NCBI GenBank assembly: GCA_018335935.1 | Contig: JAGXRG010000012.1 | Span: forward strand, 124,001-188,000 | DNA: 64,000 bases | Source: Chitinophagaceae bacterium | Lineage (GTDB): Bacteria > Bacteroidota > Bacteroidia > Chitinophagales > Chitinophagaceae | Reading direction: 5' to 3' | Shown: piece after piece, positions 18,013 through 29,201 of the stretch | How positions within the stretch are numbered: the first letter of the stretch is position 1 | How the letters are laid out: every line of letters starts with the position of its first letter | Program-made: the position numbers and the translations under genes | Notes under the pieces: model-generated | Told to the model about the DNA's origin: nothing | Seen by the model: only the letters and a program-made list of their open reading frames with translations | The model's database searches: none

Positions 18013-19530
18013 ATGAAACTAAAACAAATTTTATCGATTGCAGCCATTAGTGCCACTACAGCAATTATAAGTGTTTGGGCTTTTGGTAAATTTTCGCAAA
18101 AAAGATTTACAGGTGAGCAAGAAGCTGGTAAAATTCCAGCTAATTATGTGAGATATGATGGTAATAACAAAGTTCCTGCAGCTATTGACTTTACTGCTCC
18201 TGCAACATCAGCAACACCAGCAGTAGTGCACATTAAAACAAAAACTAAAGCAAAACAAGTAAGCAATAATCTTCCACGTCAACGAAACCCTTTCAGTGAC
18301 ATGTTTGGCGGAGAAATGTTTGATGAATTCTTTAATGGTCCAAGAATGTCTATCATTCCTGAGCAAAGAGCAAGTGGTAGTGGAGTAATTATCAGTGATG
18401 ATGGATTCATCATTACCAATAATCACGTGGTTGCTGGTGCTGACGAAATAACAGTTACTTTATCGAACAAAAAAAATTACAAAGCATCAATTATTGGTAC
18501 CGATCCTAATACAGATTTAGCAGTCATTAAAGTTGAAGCAACAGGTTTACCCTATTTAATTTATGGTAATAGTGATGAGGCTAAATTAGGACAATGGGTT
18601 TTAGCAATTGGTTATCCTTTAAATCTTGATGTTACCGTAACAGCTGGAATAGTTAGTGCAAAAGCAAGAAATATAGGTATTATCAATCCTAATAATAATG
18701 CTGAAGCTAAAAATCCTGTAGAATCTTTTATTCAAACTGATGCAGCAGTAAATCCAGGAAATTCTGGTGGTGCATTAATTAATTTAAATGGAGAAGTTAT
18801 TGGTATTAACTCTGCTATTGCTTCTCAAAATGGAAGTTATATTGGTTATTCTTATGCTATTCCTATCAACATTGCCAAAAAAGTGGTGAACGATATTATA
18901 AAATATGGTACTGTTCAAAGAGCTTATTTAGGCATTACTTATGTAGGTGAAAATGTATCAGAAGAACAAAAGAAAGCCGAAGGTATAAAAGATGGTGAAG
19001 GTGTTTTTGTAACAGGTGTTACAGAAAATGGTGCAGCTGAAACTGCTGGATTGAAGAAAGGTGATTTTATTACTAAGCTTAATGGAGTTTCTGTTAAAAC
19101 AGGACCGGAAATGGTTGAACAAATTGCTCGTTACAAACCAGGTGATAAAATTTCTATCACGTATACTCGTGATGGAAAAGAATTGGTTACTAATGCCGTG
19201 CTTAAAAACAAAATCAATACAACAGCTATTGTAAAAGGTAGTTCTCTAATTGAAAAATTAGGTGGCGAGTTTGCTACAGTAGATAAAAAAACAGCTCAGG
19301 CTAATGAAATTTCAGGCGGTGTAGTCATTAAAAAAATTAATGGTGGAGCTTTAAAAAATTCTAGAATACAAGAAGGGTTTGTAATCACTAGTGTTAATGG
19401 CGATGAAGTTAAAAATCTTGATGAATTCAATGAATTAATGAAGAACATTAAAGGCAATATTTATTTCGATGGTATTTACCCTGGTTTTACAGAAACATAC
19501 AGATACCCAATTCGAATAAACGATAATTAA
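18013..19530 (+). CDS. Do/DegP (HtrA) family periplasmic serine protease with PDZ domains
   Basis: GSGVIISDDGFIITNNHVVAGA; TDLAVIKV; NPGNSGGALINLNGEVIGIN. Confidence 0.93.
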   Translation: MKLKQILSIAAISATTAIISVWAFGKFSQKRFTGEQEAGKIPANYVRYDGNNKVPAAIDFTAPATSATPAVVHIKTKTKAKQVSNNLPRQRNPFSDMFGGEMFDEFFNGPRMSIIPEQRASGSGVIISDDGFIITNNHVVAGADEITVTLSNKKNYKASIIGTDPNTDLAVIKVEATGLPYLIYGNSDEAKLGQWVLAIGYPLNLDVTVTAGIVSAKARNIGIINPNNNAEAKNPVESFIQTDAAVNPGNSGGALINLNGEVIGINSAIASQNGSYIGYSYAIPINIAKKVVNDIIKYGTVQRAYLGITYVGENVSEEQKKAEGIKDGEGVFVTGVTENGAAETAGLKKGDFITKLNGVSVKTGPEMVEQIARYKPGDKISITYTRDGKELVTNAVLKNKINTTAIVKGSSLIEKLGGEFATVDKKTAQANEISGGVVIKKINGGALKNSRIQEGFVITSVNGDEVKNLDEFNELMKNIKGNIYFDGIYPGFTETYRYPIRINDN

Positions 19531-19545
19531 TTTCAATAAGTTTTT

Positions 19546-19577
19546 AAATGCCGAGTAACTCACTCGGCATTTTTATT
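19546..19577 (+). terminator. Intrinsic terminator of the degP-like gene
   Basis: aaATGCCGAGT-aactc-ACTCGGCATttttat. Confidence 0.88.
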
Positions 19578-19611
19578 TTCATCGGCTTATTTTTACCACA
19601 AAATAATTTTC

Positions 19612-21129
19612 ATGCAATTTTTAAAAGACTTACATATTCAACAAAACAATCAAGGTGTTTCTACAGGAATAAAATGGATTACCACCTCTGGCACATCCAT
19701 TCAAAGCTACTCTCCTGTTGATGGAAAATTGATTGGTTCAGTTGAGAGTGCAGATGAAACATCTTTCAACAAAGTAATTAAAGTTGCTCAAGAGGGTTTT
19801 ATTCAATGGCGACAAATACCAGCCCCACAACGTGGAGAAATTGTTCGTCAGGTTGGTGAAGCTCTTAGAAAATATAAAGAACCATTAGGGAAATTAGTAA
19901 GCTACGAAATGGGCAAAAGCCTACAAGAAGGTTTGGGTGAAGTACAAGAAATGATTGATATCTGTGATTTTGCAGTTGGGCTATCCAGACAATTATATGG
20001 CCTAACCATGCATAGTGAAAGACCCAATCATAGAATGTACGAACAATGGCATCCATTAGGAATTGTTGGCATCATTTCAGCATTTAATTTTCCTGTTGCT
20101 GTTTGGAGCTGGAATGCATCATTGGCTTGGGTTTGTGGCAATGTTTGTATTTGGAAGCCTAGTGAAAAAACACCATTATGTGGCATTGCTATTCAACATA
20201 TTGTTGCAGAAGTTTTCGAGAAAAACAATGTTCCTGAAGGCGTGAATTGTTTGGTTCAAGGTGGAAGAGAAGTTGGTGAATGGATGAGTAATAACACCAA
20301 CATTCCATTAATAAGTGCAACTGGTAGCACAAGAATGGGAAAGGCTGTAAGTGCCGTTGTTGCTGCTCGTTTAGGCAAAACCATTTTAGAACTTGGAGGA
20401 AATAACGCCATCATCATTTCTCAACATGCTGACTTAGACATGGCTTTAATTGGTGCTTTATTTGGTGCAGTTGGCACTGCTGGTCAGCGTTGTACAACAA
20501 CTCGAAGATTAATTGTTCATGAAGAAATCTATGAAGTGTTTAAAGAAAAATTAGTTAAAGCCTATCGGCAAATTAAAATTGGGGATCCTTTGGATTCTAA
20601 CAATCATGTAGGCCCATTAATAGATAAAGATGCAGTAAACATGTATTTAAACTCAATTGAACAATGTAAACAACAAGGTGGTAAATTTATTGTTGAAGGA
20701 AAGGTTTTAGAGAATTTTGAAAGTGGTTGTTATGTTCAGCCATGTATTGCTGAAGTAACTAATGAATTACAAATTGTTCAATACGAAACTTTTGCTCCTA
20801 TTTTGTATATCATGAAATACAAAACAATTGATGAAGCAATAGCTATGCAAAATAATGTGCCACAAGGCTTATCTTCTAGCATATTCACTTTAAATATGAG
20901 GGAAGCAGAACAATTTTTATCTTGTACTGGAAGTGATTGTGGTATTGCTAATGTAAATATTGGTACTAGTGGTGCAGAAATTGGTGGTGCTTTTGGTGGA
21001 GAAAAAGAAACAGGTGGTGGCAGAGAAAGTGGTAGTGATGCTTGGAAAGCTTATATGAGAAGACAAACCAATACTATTAATTGGGGAAGCAGTTTACCTT
21101 TAGCACAAGGAATTAAATTTGATTTATAA
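19612..21129 (+). CDS. Aldehyde dehydrogenase, ALDH7-type (aminoadipate-semialdehyde / piperideine-6-carboxylate dehydrogenase-like)
   Basis: [72 protein letters not shown]. Confidence 0.9.
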   Translation: MQFLKDLHIQQNNQGVSTGIKWITTSGTSIQSYSPVDGKLIGSVESADETSFNKVIKVAQEGFIQWRQIPAPQRGEIVRQVGEALRKYKEPLGKLVSYEMGKSLQEGLGEVQEMIDICDFAVGLSRQLYGLTMHSERPNHRMYEQWHPLGIVGIISAFNFPVAVWSWNASLAWVCGNVCIWKPSEKTPLCGIAIQHIVAEVFEKNNVPEGVNCLVQGGREVGEWMSNNTNIPLISATGSTRMGKAVSAVVAARLGKTILELGGNNAIIISQHADLDMALIGALFGAVGTAGQRCTTTRRLIVHEEIYEVFKEKLVKAYRQIKIGDPLDSNNHVGPLIDKDAVNMYLNSIEQCKQQGGKFIVEGKVLENFESGCYVQPCIAEVTNELQIVQYETFAPILYIMKYKTIDEAIAMQNNVPQGLSSSIFTLNMREAEQFLSCTGSDCGIANVNIGTSGAEIGGAFGGEKETGGGRESGSDAWKAYMRRQTNTINWGSSLPLAQGIKFDL

Positions 21130-21139
21130 AAATATTTTC

Positions 21140-21820
21140 ATGAAAATTACTTATTACGGTCATGCTTGTTTTTTGGTTGAACTTAAAGGCAAAAAAATAT
21201 TATTCGATCCATTTATTTCTGGTAATGAATTGGCTAAAGAAATTGATGTTAATAGTATTGAAGCTGATTTTATTTTACAATCTCATGGTCATGCCGATCA
21301 CATACTAGATACAGTTTCAATTGCAAAAAGAACAGCTGCTAAAGTGGTTACCAATTGGGAAATTCACGAGTGGCTTAACAAGCAAGGCGTCAGCAATACA
21401 CATCCTATGAACATTGGTGGCAAATGGAATTTTGATGGCATAACTATTAAATGTGTAACTGCAATACACAGTAGTGGGCTACCAGATGGAACTTATGGTG
21501 GAAATCCAATGGGATTTCTAGTAATGACAGATGAAGCCAATATTTATTATGCTGGTGATACTGCACTTACTTATGATATGAAACTCATTCCTTCTTGGTG
21601 CAATGTAGATGTAGCTTTTTTACCTATTGGAGATAATTTTACTATGGATGCCCAAGATGCTTTAACTGCCAGCAATTTTATAGAATGTAATAAAATTGTT
21701 GCTATGCATTTTGACACTTTTGGATTTATCAAAATAGATCACAAGGCAGTAATTAAATTATTTGAAGGAAATAATAATACCATAAAGCTTCCTCGAATTG
21801 GAGAAAGCTTTACTATTTAG
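21140..21820 (+). CDS. UPF0173-type metal-dependent hydrolase (MBL fold)
   Basis: MKITYYGHACFLVELKGKKILFDPFISGN...LQSHGHADHI; internal Met start preferred. Confidence 0.9.
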   Translation: MKITYYGHACFLVELKGKKILFDPFISGNELAKEIDVNSIEADFILQSHGHADHILDTVSIAKRTAAKVVTNWEIHEWLNKQGVSNTHPMNIGGKWNFDGITIKCVTAIHSSGLPDGTYGGNPMGFLVMTDEANIYYAGDTALTYDMKLIPSWCNVDVAFLPIGDNFTMDAQDALTASNFIECNKIVAMHFDTFGFIKIDHKAVIKLFEGNNNTIKLPRIGESFTI

Positions 21821-21823
21821 GCA

Positions 21824-22480
21824 TTATTGGTTTTTCTTCAGTTTATCTTTAAATACTTTTTTAAATTTTTCAACTTTAGGCGTTATCACAATTCTGCAAT
21901 AACCATTAGTATTTTCATTATTATTATAATAGTTCTGATGATAAGCTTCAGCACTATAAAAATTTGTAAAAGGCTCAATTGCAGTTACAATGGGGTTTGC
22001 ATAAATTCCTTCATTATCAAGTGCTGTTTTATATAATTCAGCTTTTTCTTTTTGTTCTGTAGAATGATAGAATATTACACTTCTGTACTGAGGTCCAATA
22101 TCTGCACCTTGTTGATTTAATGTTGTTGGATCATGAGTCTTCCAAAATACTTCTAATAACTCATCAAAGCTGATTATAGCTGAATCGTATATGATTTGCA
22201 AAGCCTCTGCATGACCAGTTTGCTTTCCACAAACTTCCTCATAGCTAGGTTCAATAACATGGCCTCCACTGTATCCACTAGTTACTTTAATTACTCCATT
22301 CAGTTGCTGAAAAATGGCTTCAGTACACCAAAAACAACCATTAGCAAAAGTGGCTACAGATTCATTTTGTTGAAGAATAATTGAAGTTTTAGGTAATTGT
22401 TGGTTCATATTTTTTTGTTGTTGTGCACAGGAATAAAAACTTAGAATTATAAATTGAGAGCAAATTAAAATCAGTTTCAT
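21824..22480 (-). CDS. msrA: Peptide-methionine (S)-S-oxide reductase, exported/lipoprotein
   Basis: ATFANGCFWCTEAIFQQLNGVIKVTSGYSGG; lipobox-like LSFYSCAQQ. Confidence 0.93.
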   Translation of the reverse strand: MKLILICSQFIILSFYSCAQQQKNMNQQLPKTSIILQQNESVATFANGCFWCTEAIFQQLNGVIKVTSGYSGGHVIEPSYEEVCGKQTGHAEALQIIYDSAIISFDELLEVFWKTHDPTTLNQQGADIGPQYRSVIFYHSTEQKEKAELYKTALDNEGIYANPIVTAIEPFTNFYSAEAYHQNYYNNNENTNGYCRIVITPKVEKFKKVFKDKLKKNQ

Positions 22481-22594
22481 AGTTAAAATAGTTAAATATC
22501 TGAAATAGTAAACCTTAAACTTTTTCTTAAAATTCAAAGCAAAATCTTCAATAACCAATGCTAAGTCGCAAATTTGTGTATAAGATTTTTTTTC

Positions 22595-24250
22595 ATGAGA
22601 CAATTATTGTGCCTAGTTTTCCTAATCATTTTTTCTACAACCTCATCCTATGCTCAACTAGTTCCTAAAAACTGGTATCACTTAGATGTTGAACAAGATT
22701 CTTTCTATGGAATTAGTCTACAAAAAGCATATCAATTTCTTCAACAAAAAAAGATTGTAGCAAAGCCAATTGTAGTAGCTGTTTTAGATTCTGGTATTGA
22801 TACTTTACATGAAGACTTAAAAAATATACTTTGGCATAATCCAAAAGAAATTCCTAGTAATAATATTGATGACGACAATAATGGTTATATTGATGATGTT
22901 TTTGGTTGGAATTTTTTAGGAAATATAAAGGGGGAGAATATATCAAAAGCAAGTAGCGAAAAATCGAGAATCTATTATCGCTATAAAGAAAAATTTAATA
23001 CCCCTAATTTAGATACAACTTCTTTTTCGCAAATTGAAAAAACTAATTTTCAACTTTGGTTAAAAGCATCAAAATCTTTAAACTATTCTGCAGATGACGA
23101 AATGGAGTTGAGTTTAATCAAAGGAACACTAAAAATTATTAGAAGGTTTAACGATGTTATTCAAAAGGAAATGGGTATAGATACTTTCACTGCACATGAG
23201 TTAGAAAAATTTGAACCCAAAACGCCCGAAGCTAAACAATGCAAATATGGATATTTAACTAGTTTAAGATTATTAGAAATTAATGCAGATGAAAAAAATA
23301 GCACAGTATTATCTCAACTAGAAGAATATGTAGAAGCTAAAGAAAGTGATGTAGCATCAAAAAATGAAGAACCTTACAATTATAGAAAAAATATTGTTGG
23401 AGATGATGAAAATAATATCAAAGACAAATCTTATGGTAATGCTGATGTTATGGGCCCCACTCCCAATCATGGTACACATGTATCTGGTATAATTGCTGCT
23501 GATAGAAATAATAAAAAGGGGATGGATGGAATTGCTGATCATGCAAAAATTATGTTGTTAAGAGTTGTACCCGATGGAGATGAATACGATAAAGATGTTG
23601 CACTTGCAATTTTTTATGCTGTTGATCATGGTGCTAAAGTCATAAACATGAGTTTTGGCAAAGAATTCTCTCCGCAAAAACATTGGGTGGATAGTGCTTT
23701 ATTATATGCACAACAAAAAGATGTTTTAGTTGTTCATGCTGCAGGCAATGATGCTAAAAATATTGATAGCATAGCTTCATATCCAAGTCCACATTTATTG
23801 AACAATAAAAAACTATATAACTATATTACAGTTGGAGCAAGTTCTGATTTTAATATTTCAGCATTTAACTTAATTGCAAATTTTAGCAATTATGGTAAAA
23901 GTACTGTAGATGTTTATGCTCCAGGAGTAAAAATATACTCAACCCTACCAGGTGGTAATCAATATGGCAATCATCAAGGCACAAGTATGGCTGCACCAGT
24001 TGTTGCTGGTATTGCAGCAGTATTAAGAAGTTATTTTCCAAGTTTAACAGCAGCACAAACCAAAGAAATTATATTACAAAGTGTTACAATACCCGATGAA
24101 TCAATAACACTTCAACTTAGAAAGAATAGTAATACAGAACCTCTACTTATTAGAAATACTTGTGTTTCTGGAGGAATTGCAAATGCAGCAAATGCAGTTA
24201 AACTTGCTTTTACTATAGACCAGAACAATAAAAAAAATATGAAGCAATAG
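22595..24250 (+). CDS. S8 family subtilisin-like secreted peptidase
   Basis: VAVLDSGIDTLHEDL; NHGTHVSGIIAADRN; QGTSMAAPVVAGIAAVL. Confidence 0.93.
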   Translation: MRQLLCLVFLIIFSTTSSYAQLVPKNWYHLDVEQDSFYGISLQKAYQFLQQKKIVAKPIVVAVLDSGIDTLHEDLKNILWHNPKEIPSNNIDDDNNGYIDDVFGWNFLGNIKGENISKASSEKSRIYYRYKEKFNTPNLDTTSFSQIEKTNFQLWLKASKSLNYSADDEMELSLIKGTLKIIRRFNDVIQKEMGIDTFTAHELEKFEPKTPEAKQCKYGYLTSLRLLEINADEKNSTVLSQLEEYVEAKESDVASKNEEPYNYRKNIVGDDENNIKDKSYGNADVMGPTPNHGTHVSGIIAADRNNKKGMDGIADHAKIMLLRVVPDGDEYDKDVALAIFYAVDHGAKVINMSFGKEFSPQKHWVDSALLYAQQKDVLVVHAAGNDAKNIDSIASYPSPHLLNNKKLYNYITVGASSDFNISAFNLIANFSNYGKSTVDVYAPGVKIYSTLPGGNQYGNHQGTSMAAPVVAGIAAVLRSYFPSLTAAQTKEIILQSVTIPDESITLQLRKNSNTEPLLIRNTCVSGGIANAANAVKLAFTIDQNNKKNMKQ

Positions 24251-24316
24251 ACTAATAAAATTCATATTAGTAATTACTCGTATAAATATATTTTCTTTGT
24301 AATAAGTTATTTAAAA

Positions 24317-25504
24317 ATGAAGCAATTTGATGTTCCACATATTTACAAAAGCAGTTTATTAAGCAGTATAAAAGAACAGCGAAAACAGGATGATCGATTA
24401 AAAAAAGATTTTACACCTACACTTTTAAATTATGGTAGTTTACAAATTTATTTAGCCCGACATTTTGGCTTTTGTTATGGTGTTGAAAATGCCATTGAAA
24501 TTGCTTTTAAAACTATTGAAGAAAATAAAGGAAAGAAGATTTACTTATTGAGTGAAATGATTCACAATCCAAAAGTTAATGCAGATTTAAAAAACTTAGG
24601 AGTCATTTTTTTACAAGATACTTATGGCAATCAATTGATTTCTTTTGATGAAATTACAAGCGATGATGTTGTTATTATTCCTGCATTTGGCACTACATTA
24701 GAGATTGAATCAATTTTAAAAGAAAAAGGTATTACTATTGAAAAATACAATACTACTTGCCCTTTTGTTGAGAAAGTTTGGAATCGTGGCGAACAAATTG
24801 CAAAAAAAGGATACAGCATAATTGTTCATGGAAAATCGAGACACGAAGAAACCAGAGCTACATTTTCACAAGTATCTATTTATACACCAACAATTGTAAT
24901 TGAGAACATGAAAGAAGCCATGAGATTGGCTTTATACATGACTAAACAATTACCTCATGCTAGTTTTTATAGAGAATTTGCCGGAAGATTTTCGAAGAAT
25001 TTTGATATTCAGAAAGATTTACAACGATTTGGTGTGGTAAACCAAACCACTCAATTAGCAACCGACACACAAGCCATTTCTGATTATTTAAAAAATTATA
25101 TCATGAAATTTTATCAGCTTACCCCAGAAACAATTTCTGAAAAATTTGCTGATACTAGAGATACTTTATGTTATGCCACAAACGATAACCAAAGTGCTGT
25201 AATAGGCATGTTAGAAACTGAAGCTGATATAGCCATTGTTGTTGGAGGAAGAAATAGTAGCAATACTTCTCATTTAGTTGAATTGTGTGAAGTTAAACTA
25301 CCAACTTATTTTATTGATGAAGCAAGTAAACTAATTAGTGCAACTGAAATAATACATTGTGATTGGAAAACAAAAGAAGAATCAATCATAGAAAACTATC
25401 TTCCCAAAAAAGAACAAACAAAAATTTTAATCACGAGTGGAGCAAGTTGCCCAGATGCTGTTGTTGAAAAAGTAATCAATAGATTAGTTTCATTTTTTAA
25501 TTAA
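24317..25504 (+). CDS. ispH: 4-hydroxy-3-methylbut-2-enyl diphosphate reductase (long form)
   Basis: ARHFGFCYGVENAIEIA; TTCPFVEKVW; ITSGASCPDAVVEKVI. Confidence 0.92.
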   Translation: MKQFDVPHIYKSSLLSSIKEQRKQDDRLKKDFTPTLLNYGSLQIYLARHFGFCYGVENAIEIAFKTIEENKGKKIYLLSEMIHNPKVNADLKNLGVIFLQDTYGNQLISFDEITSDDVVIIPAFGTTLEIESILKEKGITIEKYNTTCPFVEKVWNRGEQIAKKGYSIIVHGKSRHEETRATFSQVSIYTPTIVIENMKEAMRLALYMTKQLPHASFYREFAGRFSKNFDIQKDLQRFGVVNQTTQLATDTQAISDYLKNYIMKFYQLTPETISEKFADTRDTLCYATNDNQSAVIGMLETEADIAIVVGGRNSSNTSHLVELCEVKLPTYFIDEASKLISATEIIHCDWKTKEESIIENYLPKKEQTKILITSGASCPDAVVEKVINRLVSFFN

Positions 25505-25508
25505 TGAT

Positions 25509-26384
25509 ATGTCTAATTATGTTCTTGAAAATGATATTTTAACAATTATCATTTCTAGCTTTGGTGCAGAATTACAAAGTATTTACAATAAAGAAAATAA
25601 ACTTGAGTATTTATGGCAAGCCGATCCTGAATTTTGGGCTAAAAAAAGTCCAGTATTATTCCCAATTGTGGGTGGACTAAAAAATAATCAATACAATTAT
25701 TTAGGAAAAAATTATTCATTAAACAGACATGGCTTTGCAAGAGAAAAAGAATTTAATGTTATTCAAGTTTCATCAACAATTATTCAATTTGTTTTTGAAT
25801 CAAATGATGAAACATTAAAAGTTTATCCTTTTCATTTTAAACTTACCGTTGAATATTCTATTAACAATAATCAACTTTTTTGTAGTTATTTTATTGAAAA
25901 TAAAGGGAATGATGAAATGTATTTTTCAATTGGAGCTCATCCAGCATTTAAAGTTCCATTAACAGAAAGTTCAAGTTATGAGGATTGGTTTTTAGAGTTT
26001 AATAAAATTGAAGATGCTGGAATTTATCCTTTAACCAATGAAGGTTTACTAGAAGTAAATCCAATTCCTTTTTTAAAAACAACAAATCAACTGCAATTAA
26101 AAAAAGAATTGTTCTATAAAGATGCACTTGTATTTAAAAATTTACAATCAAACAAAATTTCAATAAAAGGTAATTCATCAAAGCATGGTTTAACAATGCA
26201 ATTTTATGACTTTAAATATTTTGGAATTTGGAGTGCAAAGAACGCCAATTTTGTTTGTTTAGAACCTTGGTGTGGTATAGCAGATGCAGAAGATACAAAT
26301 TCAGAACTCACATCAAAAGAAGGCATTCACGAACTAAAAGTCAACAATAATTTTAAACGAACATGGAGTGTAGAAGTGTTTTAA
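25509..26384 (+). CDS. Aldose 1-epimerase family protein
   Basis: SFGAELQSIYNKENKLEYLWQADPEFWAKKSPVLFPIVGGLKNN; FSIGAHPAFKVP. Confidence 0.88.
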   Translation: MSNYVLENDILTIIISSFGAELQSIYNKENKLEYLWQADPEFWAKKSPVLFPIVGGLKNNQYNYLGKNYSLNRHGFAREKEFNVIQVSSTIIQFVFESNDETLKVYPFHFKLTVEYSINNNQLFCSYFIENKGNDEMYFSIGAHPAFKVPLTESSSYEDWFLEFNKIEDAGIYPLTNEGLLEVNPIPFLKTTNQLQLKKELFYKDALVFKNLQSNKISIKGNSSKHGLTMQFYDFKYFGIWSAKNANFVCLEPWCGIADAEDTNSELTSKEGIHELKVNNNFKRTWSVEVF

Positions 26385-27628
26385 GATTTTTCTTCCCAAA
26401 CCTTTACCAATTCTACTAAAACCTCAACAGACTTTTCCATATCACTTACACCAATCCATTCGTGCTTGCTGTGTATGGCTTGCATTCCAGTAAAAATATT
26501 CGGGCAAGGCAATCCCATAAAACTTAATTTACTACCATCTGTTCCGCCTCTAATTGGCTCTTTAATTACTGTAAGTCCAACTCTTTTATAAGCTTCAATT
26601 GCATGATCAACCACATGAGGATGCTGATCTAAAATTTCCTTCATATTTCTATACTGTTCTTTAACAACAAAATCTATAGTTGCTTTAGGATGATGTTGTA
26701 AAACTGTTTTAGTAATTTGTTCTAGCTTGTTTTCGTGTTCTTTTAATTTAGAAGTTTCAAAATCACGAATAATAAATTCAACACTTGCTTTTTCTGCTAA
26801 ACCTTCTATTCTTACAGGATGCACAAAGCCTTCTCTTTTATTAGTAGTTTCAGGACTCCAAGAATCTTTTGGTAAAGCAGCTACTATTTCACTTACAATT
26901 TTTAAAGCATTAACCATTACCCCTTTTGCTGCACCAGGATGTGCAATAACACCATTAACAGTTATTGTAACTGCATCTGCACTAAATGTTTCATCTTCAA
27001 ATGTGCCTAATTCTCCCCCATCTAAAGTATAAGCATAATCTGCTGAAAGCTTTGCTATATCTAGCTTTGCAGTTCCCATACCAATTTCTTCATCTGGAGT
27101 AAATAATATTTTTATGCATCCATGTTCAAACTCTGGATGAGTAATTAAATAATGAGCCATATCCATAATAATGGCAACACCAGCTTTATCATCTGCACCT
27201 AATAAAGTTGAACCACTTGCTGTAATAATATCTTTTCCAATATGATTTTTTAGATAAGGATACTTTGATGTTGATATGATTTGTGAATTATCATGAGGCA
27301 ATACAATATCATTTCCATCATACTCTTTATGCAAAATGGGCTGTACATGAGTTCCACTGCAGTCTGGTGCAGTATCAACATGACTACAAAAACATATAGT
27401 TGGAATATTTTTTTTACTGTTGGAAGGAATAGTAACATACACATAACCAAACTCATCTAGCTCAACGTTTTTTATACCCATTTCAATTAACTCCTCAACT
27501 AATATTCTAGATAAGTCTTTTTGTTTTTGAGTTGATGGTTGACTATTACTTTGTGGATCACTTTGAGTGTCAATTGTAACATATTTTAAAAAACGTTTAG
27601 TTACTGTATGCTGATAATTCTGAATCAT
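26381..27628 (-). CDS. pepT: Peptidase T
   Basis: FLKYVTIDTQSDPQS; CFCSHVDTAPD; LGADDKAGVAIIMDM; FTPDEEIGMG; PIRGGTDGSKLSFMGLPCPNIFTG. Confidence 0.94.
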   Translation of the reverse strand: MIQNYQHTVTKRFLKYVTIDTQSDPQSNSQPSTQKQKDLSRILVEELIEMGIKNVELDEFGYVYVTIPSNSKKNIPTICFCSHVDTAPDCSGTHVQPILHKEYDGNDIVLPHDNSQIISTSKYPYLKNHIGKDIITASGSTLLGADDKAGVAIIMDMAHYLITHPEFEHGCIKILFTPDEEIGMGTAKLDIAKLSADYAYTLDGGELGTFEDETFSADAVTITVNGVIAHPGAAKGVMVNALKIVSEIVAALPKDSWSPETTNKREGFVHPVRIEGLAEKASVEFIIRDFETSKLKEHENKLEQITKTVLQHHPKATIDFVVKEQYRNMKEILDQHPHVVDHAIEAYKRVGLTVIKEPIRGGTDGSKLSFMGLPCPNIFTGMQAIHSKHEWIGVSDMEKSVEVLVELVKVWEEKS

Positions 27629-27707
27629 AAAAACAAATTGAATAGCAAATTAACAAATAGTTTTTTCAATTGAAGATTAAGAATCTATTTTTGAGTAATT
27701 CTTATTT

Positions 27708-28469
27708 ATGAACACACCAATCATTTCTGTAAAAAATCTTACTAAAAAATATGGCGATTTTGTTGCCGTTTCAAATATTAGTTTCGATGTATATGAAGGC
27801 GAAATATTTGGATTACTTGGTCCGAATGGTGCAGGCAAATCAACTACTTTAGAAATTATTGAAACACTGAGAACCAAAACTTCTGGAACCGTTACTGTTA
27901 ATGGGTTAGACTTAGATTCTCAAGCCAATGAAATCAAAAAAATTATTGGTGTTCAATTGCAAAGCAGTGGGTTTTACCCTGGTTTAAATTTAATAGAGCT
28001 GATTAATTTGTTTAGTGGTTTATATAATGAAGAAGTAGATGCATTGGAATTATTAGAACGTGTTAACTTAAAAGATAAAGCAAAAGCAAAATATAAGGAA
28101 TTAAGTGGTGGACAAAAACAGCGTTTTTCTATTGCAACTACTTTAATTAACAAACCTAAAATTATTTTTTTAGACGAACCTACAACTGGCTTAGATCCTC
28201 AGGCAAGAAGAAATCTTTGGGACTTAATTCAGCATATAAGAAATCTTGGAACAACAGTAATTATAACTACGCATTATATGGATGAGGCTGAATTGCTTTG
28301 TGATAGAGTTGCTATTATTGATCATGGTAAAATAATTACTATAGATGCTCCTGATACTTTGATAGACAATTTGGTTTCGAGTGGTTTTGAAAAACCAAAA
28401 ATTGTAAAAAATGCAAACCTTGAAGATGTATTTATAAACCTTACAGGACATGCCATTAGAGAAGAATAG
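27708..28469 (+). CDS. ABC-2 type transporter ATP-binding protein (no adjacent permease)
   Basis: LLGPNGAGKSTTLEII; LSGGQKQRFSIATTLINKPKIIFLDEPTTGLDPQARR. Confidence 0.92.
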   Translation: MNTPIISVKNLTKKYGDFVAVSNISFDVYEGEIFGLLGPNGAGKSTTLEIIETLRTKTSGTVTVNGLDLDSQANEIKKIIGVQLQSSGFYPGLNLIELINLFSGLYNEEVDALELLERVNLKDKAKAKYKELSGGQKQRFSIATTLINKPKIIFLDEPTTGLDPQARRNLWDLIQHIRNLGTTVIITTHYMDEAELLCDRVAIIDHGKIITIDAPDTLIDNLVSSGFEKPKIVKNANLEDVFINLTGHAIREE

Positions 28470-29139
28470 AACTAAACAATTTATAAAAGAATTAAGAGAA
28501 GCACTTGAATTTGTTTCAGACAAAGAACATGCTTTAGGTGCTGCGACTTACATGAAAAATAAGTTTATTTTCTTTGGCATTTATACTAATCAAAGACGAG
28601 TTATTAGCAACTCAATAATTAAACAGTTTGGCATTTTTTCTGAATCAGAATTAAATATTCTCGTAAAAGAATTATACAAACAACCTGAAAGAGAATTTCA
28701 ATATGTGGCCATTGAACTCATTGCATTTCATAAAAAATATTGGACCAAAGAGCTTATTGAATTAACAGAACATTGCATAGTAAATAAAAGCTGGTGGGAT
28801 TCTGTAGATCATATTGCTTCACTAATACTTGGACCATACTTTAAAAAATTTCCAGAACAAATTATTCCAATTACAAACAGATGGAATAATAGTGAGAATT
28901 TTTGGTTACAACGCAGCAGTATTATGTTTCAGAAAGCTTACAAAACAGAAACTGATACTAATTTACTAGGTAAGTATATTCTAAATGTTAGAAACAATAA
29001 AGAATTTTTTGTTCAAAAAGCTATTGGCTGGGCTTTAAGAGAATATGGTAAAACCAATCCTTCTTGGGTTAAAAATTTTGTACAACAAAATCAACTTACA
29101 GGTTTAAGTGCCAGAGAAGCATTAAGAAGAATTGTGTAA
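28450..29139 (+). CDS. DNA alkylation repair protein, AlkD-like HEAT-like repeat
   Basis: KSWWDSVDHIASLILG; FWLQRSSIMFQKAY; FFVQKAIGWALREYGKTNPSWV; overlaps upstream CDS by 20 nt. Confidence 0.88.
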   Translation: MPLEKNRTKQFIKELREALEFVSDKEHALGAATYMKNKFIFFGIYTNQRRVISNSIIKQFGIFSESELNILVKELYKQPEREFQYVAIELIAFHKKYWTKELIELTEHCIVNKSWWDSVDHIASLILGPYFKKFPEQIIPITNRWNNSENFWLQRSSIMFQKAYKTETDTNLLGKYILNVRNNKEFFVQKAIGWALREYGKTNPSWVKNFVQQNQLTGLSAREALRRIV

Positions 29140-29201
29140 TTACATTTGTTTGGTCAATATCTTTTTCCCTTAACTTCAACCACTCAAAAACTAACTCGTT
29201 T

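Noticed and set aside
26727-27032. 101-aa ORF antisense to pepT
   Set aside because: Antisense shadow ORF; no recognisable domain.
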